From QZKY01 sp942492925 (GTDB lineage Bacteria; Pseudomonadota; Gammaproteobacteria; Burkholderiales; Burkholderiaceae_D), in the NCBI GenBank assembly GCA_942492925.1, contig OW818641.1:186001-250000 (forward strand): DNA of 64,000 nt, written 5' to 3'. Below the pieces are notes generated by a model. That model made no database searches. It worked only from the letters and a program-made list of their open reading frames with translations, and was not told the origin of the DNA. Each line of letters starts with the position of its first letter. Within the stretch, counting starts at the first letter, position 1. The translations under genes and the position numbers were made by a program. Positions 8,162 through 16,925 of this stretch are shown here, one piece after another.

Positions 8162-11100
8162 ATGTATTTCACGCTTGAGGATGTTCGCGCGCATTTCGAT
8201 AATCCCTCGTTTCAGCGGGGAGCCGAATTTGTACGCAACGAACGCGTTCACAACATTCGCTTAACTGGCAACAGCCTCAAATCGGCTGTCAGCGCGGACG
8301 GCGACCGGGTTTTTCAGCAAGACATCCTGCTTTATCCCACGCGCAAAGGCATTAATTTCGACGGCGAATGTACCTGTCCCAAAGGGAACAATTGCGCGCA
8401 CGTTGTGGCAGCCTTGCTGGCGTTTCTGGATCAAGACAAAACTGTGGCGACATCTGGCGGAAACACCCCGCAAAATCTGCCGAATACCGTCACGACCTGG
8501 TTGCAGCGCGTCGAAAAAACCGCGCACGGCAAACCAGCCGTGCAAACAGGTACAACAGACGATGCGGCCAATGCCGGCTCTGCCTACAAACTTTTATTTG
8601 TCATGTCGCCGGATCGCACCGGCAAGCATGTTTTACTTTCCTTATGCAAGGCACGGGTGCGCCCCAATGGCGACGTGACCATGGCCAGCCCCGTCACCGA
8701 TTTGAACAGTCTTTTGACGGCCACGCCACCTTACGTCAAACCGGAAGAACTGGATCTCGTGCGGCTTTTTATTGCCATGCGCAGCGGCGTTGCCACACAA
8801 GGCCCCAGCGTGGCGGAGCCACGCGGCAAAATCGGCGCCCAGTTATTGCGCATGCTGATTGATGACAACCAGTTGATGTGGACGAATTCCTATACCGACA
8901 TGGCTAAGGGTTTGATTTTTCCGCTCAAAGCAGCACAAATGCAAAAAGCCGTTTTGAACTGGCGCGACGAAGGCGGACTTTACAAACTGGCGTGGCAATT
9001 CGATCTGTCGCAACAACCCGAGACACCGGAACTGCGCCCCTCCACCGCCAGTGGCGTTATTGACTATATTTTGCCAACCTTCCCCGCCTGGTATGTCAAC
9101 AACCTTTCCTGTGGCGAGTTAACCCTTCAACAGGGCGACGCGTCTATCCCCCTCCGGGAATTGCAGGAACTGGTTGCGCAAGCGCCCTTGCTCGCGCCCG
9201 AAAACACCACCGCGGTGTCGCATCTGCTGATGGCGAACGGCTTGAATCAAATTATTCCCATGCCGGAGCAAGTCAGCGAAGTGCTAAATGAAGGCATCAA
9301 GCCCACACCCTGCCTCACGCTCGGCAGCGTCGCGCAACCGACACGCCATGGTCAGCGCTGGTACGATTATGCTGCACTGAGTTTCGATTATGAAGGCATC
9401 ACCGTTTTATTGAGTCAAACGCTGCCGGTTGTGCGCGAACGCGACGGCGTCGTGGAGCGCATTGCGCGCGACAAACTGACAGAAGCCACTGCGGCTCAAA
9501 CGCTCACGGCCTCGGGGTTCGCGCCTTCCAAAAAGCCGGGGTCGCCGTTGCGTACGATGATGGGAGCGCTGGAACTTCCCTCGCAAACGGAGTGGCTACG
9601 CTTTAATCACGATGGATTGAATACGCTGCTCGTTCAAGGCTGGCGTGTCGAAAAACTGCCGGAATACCGGTACGACGTCACCAGCATCGACGACTGGTAT
9701 GCACAAGTGGACGATCAAAACCATGCGCCTGGCACGGCTTGGTTTGATCTCGAATTGGGCATCGTCGTCAATCAACGGCGCGTCTCGCTCTTGCCGGTGC
9801 TGGTGGACTTGATCCGTAGCGCGCCACACGAATTTGATGCCAAAGCCATTGCAGCCCACGCTGATTCCGATCAATTGCTCGCTACGCTTTCCGATGGCGT
9901 GCGTGTCGCGCTACCTTGGGGTCGTGTCAAACCGATTCTCACCACGCTGGGTGAGCTGTACTTCATCGAGAAACCGGAGAATCATATTCGCCTGTCGCGG
10001 CTGGATGCCGCGCGCCTGGCCGAACTGGCTGGCGCAACCCAGATGCGATGGATGGGGGGAGAACGTCTACGCGAAATCGGTCAAAAACTGAACGCATTTG
10101 GCGGCGTACAAAAAGTTCAAGCACCGAAGGGATTGAAAGCCACCATGCGTGACTATCAGCTTGACGGTTTGTCGTGGATGCAGTTCCTGCGCGAATATGA
10201 ATTCGCCGGGATTCTGGCTGATGACATGGGTCTGGGCAAAACGATTCAAACGCTCGCGCATATTCTGACGGAAAAAGAAGCAGGGCGGCTAACCAAACCG
10301 GCGATGGTTGTCGCGCCGACCAGCTTGATGAGTAACTGGGTCGATGAAACAGCACGTTTTGCACCGGACTTGCGGGTTCTCGTTTTGCAAGGCAAAGACC
10401 GTTTGCAACGTTTTGACCAGATTCCGAAGCACGATCTCGTCCTCACCACTTATGCGCTGTTGCCGCGCGATGAGGAATTGCTCAATGAACACGAATACCA
10501 TTTGATCATTCTCGACGAATCGCAGTACATCAAAAACATGCGGTCCAAGTCGGCGCAGGCAGCGGGCTTGCTCCGTTCACACCATCGTCTCTGTCTGACA
10601 GGCACGCCTCTCGAAAACCACTTGGGCGAATTGTGGTCGCAATTCCACTTTTTGCTACCGGGATTGCTGGGCGACGAGAAAAATTTTAACGCCGATTTCC
10701 GTACGCCGATTGAAAAACTGAGCGATGAGGTGCGGCGCAATTTGCTGACCCGCCGCATCAAACCGTTCATGCTGCGTCGCACGAAAGACAAGGTCGCGAA
10801 AGAGTTGCCGCCCAAAACCGAAATGGTGCGCAGTGTCGAACTCTCTAACGAGCAGCGCGATATTTACGAAACCGTGCGTCTTGCGATGGACAAAAAAGTG
10901 CGCGACGAAATCTCCAAAAAAGGCGTGGCCCGCAGTCAAATCGTCATTCTGGAAGCGCTGCTCAAATTGCGTCAGGTCTGCTGCGATCCGCGGCTCATCA
11001 AATCCGACCTCGGAAAAGTTTCGTCAGCGGCTTCGTCCAAGCTCACGGAATTGATGGAAATGCTGGACGAACTTCTGGCGGAAAAGCGGAAAATTCTCGT

Positions 11101-11548
11101 CTTCTCGCAATTCACCAGCATGCTGGCCCTGATAGAAGCCGAACTGCAGGCGCGTCGCATCCCTTATGCGCTCTTAACCGGCGATACCGTTGATCGCGCT
11201 GGTGCCGTGCGATCATTTCAGCAAGGCGATGTCTCGCTCTTTTTGATCAGCCTGAAGGCAGGCGGCGTCGGCTTGAACCTGACGGCGGCAGATACCGTGA
11301 TTCACTACGATCCGTGGTGGAACCCCGCCACCGAAACACAAGCGACAGACCGTGCCTGGCGCATTGGTCAGGACAAGCCGGTGTTCGTTTACAAACTGAT
11401 TGCGAACGGCACGCTGGAACAAAAGATTCAGGAACTCCAGCAGAAAAAAGCCGACCTGGCGCAAGCCATTCTGTCCAGCGGTGAAGTACAAAATGTGCAA
11501 ATCACGCAGGAAGATTTGCAAGCCATCTTTGCGCCGCTGGAGGAATAG
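8162..11548 (+). CDS. SNF2-family helicase with N-terminal SWIM zinc finger
   Basis: A 1128-residue ATP-dependent DNA translocase. The N-terminus has a SWIM zinc finger with ligands C70, C72, C78 and H80 (CTCPKGNNCAH). The SNF2 ATPase follows: Walker A DDMGLGKTIQT, box II as DESQ, motif III LTGTPLENHLGELW, then the helicase C lobe with FSQFTSML and motif VI ATDRAWRIGQ. The large middle region, residues 120-640, shows no recognised domain. Bacterial SWIM-SNF2 proteins of this size are widespread, and their role (chromatin/RNA polymerase remodelling or repair) is poorly defined. It is a single gene ending in a shared terminator with dps. Confidence 0.93.
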   Translation: MYFTLEDVRAHFDNPSFQRGAEFVRNERVHNIRLTGNSLKSAVSADGDRVFQQDILLYPTRKGINFDGECTCPKGNNCAHVVAALLAFLDQDKTVATSGGNTPQNLPNTVTTWLQRVEKTAHGKPAVQTGTTDDAANAGSAYKLLFVMSPDRTGKHVLLSLCKARVRPNGDVTMASPVTDLNSLLTATPPYVKPEELDLVRLFIAMRSGVATQGPSVAEPRGKIGAQLLRMLIDDNQLMWTNSYTDMAKGLIFPLKAAQMQKAVLNWRDEGGLYKLAWQFDLSQQPETPELRPSTASGVIDYILPTFPAWYVNNLSCGELTLQQGDASIPLRELQELVAQAPLLAPENTTAVSHLLMANGLNQIIPMPEQVSEVLNEGIKPTPCLTLGSVAQPTRHGQRWYDYAALSFDYEGITVLLSQTLPVVRERDGVVERIARDKLTEATAAQTLTASGFAPSKKPGSPLRTMMGALELPSQTEWLRFNHDGLNTLLVQGWRVEKLPEYRYDVTSIDDWYAQVDDQNHAPGTAWFDLELGIVVNQRRVSLLPVLVDLIRSAPHEFDAKAIAAHADSDQLLATLSDGVRVALPWGRVKPILTTLGELYFIEKPENHIRLSRLDAARLAELAGATQMRWMGGERLREIGQKLNAFGGVQKVQAPKGLKATMRDYQLDGLSWMQFLREYEFAGILADDMGLGKTIQTLAHILTEKEAGRLTKPAMVVAPTSLMSNWVDETARFAPDLRVLVLQGKDRLQRFDQIPKHDLVLTTYALLPRDEELLNEHEYHLIILDESQYIKNMRSKSAQAAGLLRSHHRLCLTGTPLENHLGELWSQFHFLLPGLLGDEKNFNADFRTPIEKLSDEVRRNLLTRRIKPFMLRRTKDKVAKELPPKTEMVRSVELSNEQRDIYETVRLAMDKKVRDEISKKGVARSQIVILEALLKLRQVCCDPRLIKSDLGKVSSAASSKLTELMEMLDELLAEKRKILVFSQFTSMLALIEAELQARRIPYALLTGDTVDRAGAVRSFQQGDVSLFLISLKAGGVGLNLTAADTVIHYDPWWNPATETQATDRAWRIGQDKPVFVYKLIANGTLEQKIQELQQKKADLAQAILSSGEVQNVQITQEDLQAIFAPLEE

Positions 11549-11570
11549 CGTCTGCTAAGTATCGCGTAGA

Positions 11571-11597
11571 AAGTGGGGCATAGGAGGCGCCCCACTT
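11571..11597. terminator. Bidirectional terminator hairpin (helicase/dps)
   Basis: AAGTGGGGC (11571-11579) pairs perfectly with GCCCCACTT (11589-11597) around a 9-base loop. Flanking GTAGAA and TTCTAC can extend the stem. It lies between convergent stops. Confidence 0.6.
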
Positions 11598-11604
11598 CCC
11601 GTTT

Positions 11605-12114
11605 CTACTTCTTCTTGCCTTTTGCCGTCGCGCCGGTATCGATCAGGCTGCGCAACATCCACGCATTTTTTTCATGGATTTGCAGACGCTGGACCATGAT
11701 ATCGACTGTCGGTTGATCGTCAGCTTTGTCGGCCAGCGCCATCGCCGCACGACACGAACGGGCGACCGCATCCTGTCCGGCAATGATGTCGCGAATCATG
11801 CCATCTGCATCGAGCGAGCCATCACCTTCCTTCATCGAAGACAGTTTTGAAAACTCACTGAAACTGCCCGGCGCCTGAGAACCAAGTGAACGAATGCGCT
11901 CGGCAATCGCATCCAGCGCATTCCACAGCTCGGTGTATTGATCCATGAACATGATGTGCAAGGTCTGAAACATCGGACCTGTCACATTCCAATGATAGTT
12001 GTGCGTCTTCAGATAGAGCACGAAACTGTCCGCCAGCACATTCGAGAGCGCCTTGCTGATGGCTGCGCGATCCTTGGCAGAAATGCCGTTGTTAATTTCT
12101 GGTACGCTACGCAT
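11605..12114 (-). CDS. dps: Dps family DNA-binding ferritin-like protein
   Basis: A 169-residue Dps: dodecameric ferritin that oxidises and stores iron and can coat DNA under stress. The ferroxidase signature is intact (THNYHWNVTGP, then DQYTELWNALDAIAERIRSLG), giving the usual inter-subunit His/Asp/Glu ligands. The lysine-rich C-terminus (ATAKGKKK) could contact DNA. The ATG at 12114 is chosen because AGAAGGG lies just upstream; longer in-frame extensions are spurious. Divergent from the esterase at 12284. Confidence 0.93.
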   Translation of the reverse strand: MRSVPEINNGISAKDRAAISKALSNVLADSFVLYLKTHNYHWNVTGPMFQTLHIMFMDQYTELWNALDAIAERIRSLGSQAPGSFSEFSKLSSMKEGDGSLDADGMIRDIIAGQDAVARSCRAAMALADKADDQPTVDIMVQRLQIHEKNAWMLRSLIDTGATAKGKKK

Positions 12115-12222
12115 GATTTTTATCCCTTCTTGGTTTTTGTTGGGGTGTGTTTGCGTTTTTATTCTACCCACATTTGCCAATTTGCGTTTTTTGCGCGTTG
12201 TTTGCCCCTTTCCCGACGCCCT

Positions 12223-12251
12223 TTGAAGCCGTGGCAGCTGTAACGCTATAA
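12223..12251 (+). promoter_or_regulatory. Sigma70 promoter for the esterase gene
   Basis: TTGAAG (12223-12228), a 17-base spacer and a perfect TATAAT (12246-12251), ending 32 bases before the ATG at 12284. Confidence 0.65.
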
Positions 12252-12283
12252 TCTTTGGGATATCGTTCTCTTTTTCCTGACCC

Positions 12284-13006
12284 ATGATAGACCTTTCCAA
12301 ACTCGGCCTTGACGGTCTCGACCTTTCATTCCTACCGCCAGCGCTACTGGGACGCCTGACGTTTAAACTCAGTGCGCCAACCCAAGAGGCGCTCCCGCCG
12401 GGTCGCCATTGGCTTGGCTTGGCCGACGAACGCGACACCTTGCTCATCGTGCCGGAGGGGCTGGAGCCCAATCGTCCCGTCCCGCTACTGGTCATGTTCC
12501 ATGGCGCCAACGGCCACGCCGACAAGGTCCTGCCTTTCCTTGAACCGCATGCGCTCCAACACCAATTCCTGCTGCTGATACCGCAATCCACTTACCCGAC
12601 CTGGGACTTGACCATTGCCGGTCACGGCCCGGACTTGGCACGTCTGGATACGGCCCTCACGAAAGTCGCCTCGCACTTCCTGATCGACCGCAATCATTTC
12701 GGCTTTGCGGGTTTTTCTGATGGGGCCAGCTATTCCTTATCCACGGGCATCTCCAACGGGGATTTGCTCAGCCATGTCATCATGATGTCGGGGGGCTTCA
12801 TGAATGCTTACCAACCTGTGGGTAAGCCTTTATTGTTCATCGCGCATAGCCCAGAGGATGAGCAACTGCCGATCGAGAAAAGCGGTAAAAAATACGCGCG
12901 CATATTGAAAGAAGCTGGCTATGACGTGGACTATTTTGAGTTCAGTGGCCTTCATGTGATTCATCCACACGTGGTAGATAAAGCCATCGAATTTTTTCTG
13001 AAATAG
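12284..13006 (+). CDS. Alpha/beta hydrolase, predicted esterase
   Basis: A 240-residue cytoplasmic hydrolase without signal peptide. It has the oxyanion-hole motif VMFHGANG (about residues 70-76), the nucleophile elbow GFSDGAS with the serine in G-F-S-D-G, and a C-terminal SGLHVIHPHV that supplies the catalytic histidine. The layout matches the phospholipase/carboxylesterase group related to PHB depolymerase-like esterases. The substrate cannot be read from the sequence. It is preceded by a good promoter and followed after 137 bases by an AAA+ ATPase gene on the same strand. Confidence 0.85.
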   Translation: MIDLSKLGLDGLDLSFLPPALLGRLTFKLSAPTQEALPPGRHWLGLADERDTLLIVPEGLEPNRPVPLLVMFHGANGHADKVLPFLEPHALQHQFLLLIPQSTYPTWDLTIAGHGPDLARLDTALTKVASHFLIDRNHFGFAGFSDGASYSLSTGISNGDLLSHVIMMSGGFMNAYQPVGKPLLFIAHSPEDEQLPIEKSGKKYARILKEAGYDVDYFEFSGLHVIHPHVVDKAIEFFLK

Positions 13007-13143
13007 CCCATGCCTTCCACGCATGAAGCGGCGCTGCCTCCATCATGGAACGCCGCCGTGCACCCTTGATAATCTTCTACCCAATTCGATTCTCGAAAGG
13101 AATCGCGTAAAATGGCAAGCGCTTGCCGACTCTCAGGATAACC

Positions 13144-14841
13144 ATGGATTTTGAACTTGCCATTCCTTTTGCCGCAAAATTGATTCCGCACATCTTGCCG
13201 GATACCCCCTTGATGGAACGCCTGTCATCGCACGGACTCGCAACAGGGCGTATTGCAGTACCCGCTCACTTTTTCAACAGTCACGATCTGGTGCAACTGG
13301 ACAGACTGGCCAAGGAAGAAAATGATCTATCCTTGATTTTTCAGATTATCGCCCTGAAAAATATTTTGCAGGACAAGGACGATGTGGTGGTGCAAGACCT
13401 GCAATCTCTGGTACCGGCCCTCGTGGCTTACCTGTCGCGCCATGCGATCGACGGCTGGCTCTATCGCCGCAACCGGGATGGCATCCTGTTGCCGTGGCTA
13501 ATCGATGCCATTGAATACATCGAACCGCCCGAAGGAACCGGTCTGCCTTTCGTCACAATCAACCTGCTGGCCAACACAATGCAATCAGCAAACCGCGCAG
13601 AAGACAATGCGGACAACCCCGAGATGTGGCGTTCCGGGATGACCAATGCCATCCTGTTTCGCTGGCGAGAAATGGGGCAGTGGACCGTGCCGGAACTGCT
13701 GGCACGCAGGGGCTTTTTCCGGGAATGTCCAGAATTCAAGGCGGAATATGAAGCCCAGGTTGCGCGCTTCCGCCATTTTCAGCCACAGTTCGGCAAACAG
13801 TTTTATGCCGCCCATCATGCCTTTCTTGTGAATAGAAAGGACCGGTTTGACGGGGTGGAGTTTTACCGCTTCCAGCAAGACATGCCTGTCAAATGCATTA
13901 ATGACGAGGAAATGCTGAACCGACGCATTGAAGTCAACACCGATCGTCGCGCAGGCGGTGTACACGGTTACGATTTCACCCGCATCCCCCTGCATTGTTA
14001 TCTCTACATGTTTCACCTGGAACTGCATGAAAACATCTGGGTGCATGTGCAGAATCTGAAGGAATACGCCTATCGCCCGGAATTGCGTGACAAGTTGGTG
14101 TTACCCAAAGAGCACCGCGTGCTGGTCGACATCCTGACTTCCCGCATGGATGTGCTGATGAACGACATCATCGAAGGAAAATCAGGCGGCACGACCATTC
14201 TGTGCATGGGCGCGCCCGGCCTGGGCAAAACTCTGACGGCCGAAGTGTATTCGGAAGTGGTGAGCAAACCCCTGTACCGCGTGCACTCCGGTCAGCTGGG
14301 CACGTCCGCAGAATCCGTCGAATCTTCGCTTGCCGCCATTTTGCGTCGCGCGGCACGCTGGAACTGCATCCTGCTGCTTGACGAAGCGGACGTGTACATC
14401 CGAAAACGCGATAACGACATGCAGCACAACGCGATCGTTGCGGAGTTTTTACGCACGCTGGAATATTTCAGCGGCTTGCTGTTCATGACGACGAACCGCA
14501 TGGACGATGTGGATGATGCCATTCTTTCCCGCTGCATTGCCGTCATTCGTTACGACATCCCGCCGCGCGCCGACGCCATCCGCCTGTGGCAAACGCTGTC
14601 GGAACAATTCCAGATTTCCCTGTCGGACAAGCTTGTCCAAGACCTAGTGAAGGCTTTCCCCAATTCCAGCGGACGCGATATCAAGGAGTTGTTGAAACTG
14701 ACGAGCCGCTTCTGCGCCGGGATCGGTGAGCCGGTTTCCTTGCCAGCCTTCAAACAGTGCGCGACGTTCAGGGGGAAAAGCGGCTACCTGGGTGGTGCGC
14801 ATCTGGCCAAACGCACGCTCAGCACGAAATCCAAAGCCTGA
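13144..14841 (+). CDS. AAA+ ATPase with long uncharacterised N-terminal region
   Basis: A 565-residue protein. The AAA+ core lies in residues about 340-500: Walker A GAPGLGKTLTAE, Walker B CILLLDEADVYI, sensor-1 TTNRMDDVDDAILSR. A helical lid follows (SGRDIKELLKLTSRFC). The first 330 residues contain no recognised domain and are rich in aromatic and charged residues. ATG 13144 is preferred over a TTG at 13123 because AGGA lies 7 bases before it. The architecture (variable N-terminus plus one AAA module) suggests an FtsH/CDC48-like unfoldase or remodeller, but no protease domain is present. Function unknown. Confidence 0.85.
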   Translation: MDFELAIPFAAKLIPHILPDTPLMERLSSHGLATGRIAVPAHFFNSHDLVQLDRLAKEENDLSLIFQIIALKNILQDKDDVVVQDLQSLVPALVAYLSRHAIDGWLYRRNRDGILLPWLIDAIEYIEPPEGTGLPFVTINLLANTMQSANRAEDNADNPEMWRSGMTNAILFRWREMGQWTVPELLARRGFFRECPEFKAEYEAQVARFRHFQPQFGKQFYAAHHAFLVNRKDRFDGVEFYRFQQDMPVKCINDEEMLNRRIEVNTDRRAGGVHGYDFTRIPLHCYLYMFHLELHENIWVHVQNLKEYAYRPELRDKLVLPKEHRVLVDILTSRMDVLMNDIIEGKSGGTTILCMGAPGLGKTLTAEVYSEVVSKPLYRVHSGQLGTSAESVESSLAAILRRAARWNCILLLDEADVYIRKRDNDMQHNAIVAEFLRTLEYFSGLLFMTTNRMDDVDDAILSRCIAVIRYDIPPRADAIRLWQTLSEQFQISLSDKLVQDLVKAFPNSSGRDIKELLKLTSRFCAGIGEPVSLPAFKQCATFRGKSGYLGGAHLAKRTLSTKSKA

Positions 14842-14974
14842 GCCTGCCGCCTTCGCAAGAGCGGGCGCCCTTTCGGCAATGCCCCGCATCCCGTCGCTTT
14901 CCTCACGGGAGCGGCGGACGTCTTGAGTGCGCCAACGCTATCTGTTCCTGTTGAAGCGAAAGCCATTCTGAAAT

Positions 14975-15002
14975 AAAAACGGCGCCCGAAGGCGCCGTTT
15001 TT
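14975..15002. terminator. Bidirectional rho-independent terminator (AAA+ gene/frc)
   Basis: Perfect 12-base stem, AAAAACGGCGCC (14975-14986) with GGCGCCGTTTTT (14991-15002), around a CGAA tetraloop. The A-run and T-run on either side allow termination in both directions. Confidence 0.9.
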
Positions 15003-15021
15003 ATTACTGCTTACACAGAAA

Positions 15022-16299
15022 TTACTTCTTGCCCGCGTACAGAGCCGTGGTGCCGTTTTCAATCATCTTCTTGATTTCAGCATCGCTAAAGCCCAAGCCC
15101 TTCAGCACTTCTTCGCTGTGCTCGCCGAGCATCGGGGAGCGCGTAACAGATACGCCCGACTCGGAGAACTTGATCGGGGAACCGATCGTCAGGTACTTGC
15201 CGCGGATCGGGTGATCCACTTCAACGATCGTGCCAACTTTGCGCAGCGACTCGTCGTATGCCAGTTCCTTGAAGGAGTTGATCGGACCGCAAGGGATGTC
15301 GTACTCGGCAGCCCACTTCACGAATTCGTGCTTCTCGTACTGCACCGAGATGGATTCGATGTACTTGATGATCGAGAAGAACTTGTCGCGACGTGCTTCG
15401 AACGTGTTGTACGCCGGATCGTCTTTCCATTCCGGCTTCTTGATCATGTCGCAAATCTTGCCCCATGCAGAAGCTTGAATCGTGTAGTACACATAAGCGT
15501 TCTGGTCGGTTTCCCAGCCCTTGGTCTTGATAACCCAGCCCGGTTGGCCGCCGCCGCCAGCGTTACCGCCGCGCGGGGTGGAATCGCCGAACGGCAGACC
15601 CAGTTCTTTTTGCGGATACTCGTCCAGTGTACCGGTACGTTCCAGACGTTGTTGGTCGCGCAGCTTGACGCGGCAGAGGTTCAGCACGCAGTCTTGCATT
15701 GCAACGGCAACTTTCTGGCCACGGCCAGTCTTGTTCTTGTATTGCAGCGCGGCCAGAATACCGATCGCCAGGTGCATACCGGAGTTGGAGTCACCCAGTG
15801 CTGCGCCGGATACTGTCGGTGGGCCGTCCCACCAGCCGGTGGTCGAGGTTGCGCCGCCGGTGCACTGCGCGACGTTTTCGTACACTTTGTACGATTCGTT
15901 GCGGTGGCCTGCTGCATAACCCTTGACCGACGCCAAGATCATGCCCGGATTGATTTTTTGGATGTTTTCCCAGGAGAATCCCATGCGATCCAGCGCGAAT
16001 GGTGCGAAATTTTCGACCATGATGTCGCATTCTTTGATCAGACGGGTCAGAACTTCCTTGCCTTCAGCAGTACGGCCATTCAGACAGACAGACTTCTTGT
16101 TGCCGTTGAACATCGTGAAGTAGAGGGAATCTGCGCCCGGAACATCTTGCAGCCAGTCGCGGGTTGCGTCACCCGAATTCGGCATTTCGCACTTGATAAC
16201 TTCTGCGCCCATCTGGCCAAGAAGCTGCGTGCATGCCGGACCTGCCTGGACATGGGTGAAGTCCAGTACCTTCAAACCTGCTAATGCTTGATTAGACAT
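15022..16299 (-). CDS. frc: Formyl-CoA:oxalate CoA-transferase
   Basis: A 425-residue class III CoA-transferase that moves CoA from formyl-CoA to oxalate, giving oxalyl-CoA and formate. It starts MSNQALAGLKVLDFTHVQAG. The catalytic aspartate is D170 in SGAALGDSNSGMH, the counterpart of D169 in Oxalobacter Frc. The glycine-rich loop that closes over the active site is present (NAGGGGQPGW). Close resemblance across the whole length to known Frc separates it from generic CaiB/BaiF proteins. It is divergent from a sigma54 activator across 626 bases and ends at a strong terminator. The partner enzyme oxalyl-CoA decarboxylase is not in this window. Confidence 0.95.
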   Translation of the reverse strand: MSNQALAGLKVLDFTHVQAGPACTQLLGQMGAEVIKCEMPNSGDATRDWLQDVPGADSLYFTMFNGNKKSVCLNGRTAEGKEVLTRLIKECDIMVENFAPFALDRMGFSWENIQKINPGMILASVKGYAAGHRNESYKVYENVAQCTGGATSTTGWWDGPPTVSGAALGDSNSGMHLAIGILAALQYKNKTGRGQKVAVAMQDCVLNLCRVKLRDQQRLERTGTLDEYPQKELGLPFGDSTPRGGNAGGGGQPGWVIKTKGWETDQNAYVYYTIQASAWGKICDMIKKPEWKDDPAYNTFEARRDKFFSIIKYIESISVQYEKHEFVKWAAEYDIPCGPINSFKELAYDESLRKVGTIVEVDHPIRGKYLTIGSPIKFSESGVSVTRSPMLGEHSEEVLKGLGFSDAEIKKMIENGTTALYAGKK

Positions 16300-16464
16300 A
16301 ATCTCAAAATTCCTTTTGATTTGGTTGTTCCTGAAGCATTACCACGAGGGGTTCTGCCCAGCCTATAAAACCGCCTTGGTAAGGCGAATTGGTTGTAGCT
16401 TTCAAGCCCCCTATAACCCCATTTAGCAAATGGAAAAAGGCCAGTCTGCTTAGAAGCAACTAAT

Positions 16465-16492
16465 ATTTTACCCCATACCCGCGTTTTATCAA
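16465..16492 (-). promoter_or_regulatory. Candidate sigma70-type promoter for frc
   Basis: On the minus strand: TTGATA (16487-16492), 16-base spacer, TAAAAT (16465-16470). It predicts a leader of about 160 bases. No good -24/-12 sigma54 element was found for frc in 16300-16700. That stretch holds only short unsupported ORFs. Confidence 0.4.
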
Positions 16493-16862
16493 TAGTCGCC
16501 GGCTCGGTTTCTCCAACTTTTTTACCGTTTGGATAGAAAAGACCCACTCTTCCGGCGTTTGCGCCAGAATAGTGGATTTCATGGGCAGTCTCTGTTTTTT
16601 AATATCCAGCCAACCGGCCGGATATTCGTCTCAACTTTTCTTCCCTCGCCCAGCGAGATTGGCTCAACACTTCCGCCTTGATTTCATTGAGCGGCCATCC
16701 ATCGACCGTCGCGCATTTGCACGCTGCAACAGCCATGCGTTTCCCTATACCGTATCCAAGAACCGTGCCCGCCTGGCATCTTTGAATTTCTTCTTTTACA
16801 TCAATTAGTTATACCGCCCATTCAGGCTCCGGGACAACGGACCACTGTCAAAACAGGTATTT

Positions 16863-16919
16863 TGGCAGAAACTGGGCAGTTTTATGGCAGCCCATGCCAA
16901 CCTGGCAGTAGAATGACAG
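16863..16919 (+). promoter_or_regulatory. Array of phased TGGCAG boxes before the activator gene
   Basis: Five boxes ending in CAG (TGGCAG, GGGCAG, TGGCAG, TGGCAG, TGACAG) start at 16863, 16874, 16885, 16903 and 16914, with spacings of 11, 11, 18 and 11 bases. They overlap inverted repeats TGGCA-N5-TGCCA (16885-16899) and TGCCA-N3-TGGCA (16895-16907). Two box pairs also fit GG-N10-GC, the invariant part of a sigma54 -24/-12 promoter. Likely an autoregulatory operator or an enhancer. Confidence 0.5.
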
Positions 16920-16925
16920 GCATAC

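Noticed and set aside
16281..16547. 88-codon minus-strand frame upstream of frc
   Set aside because: It overlaps the start of frc, has no RBS or recognisable protein character and covers the probable frc leader. The 16572-16808 plus-strand frame was rejected on the same grounds.
16300..16700. sigma54 -24/-12 promoter for frc
   Set aside because: I looked for GG-N10-GC on the minus strand; the only spaced match (AGGGGGCTTGAAAGCT) has a poor -24 element.
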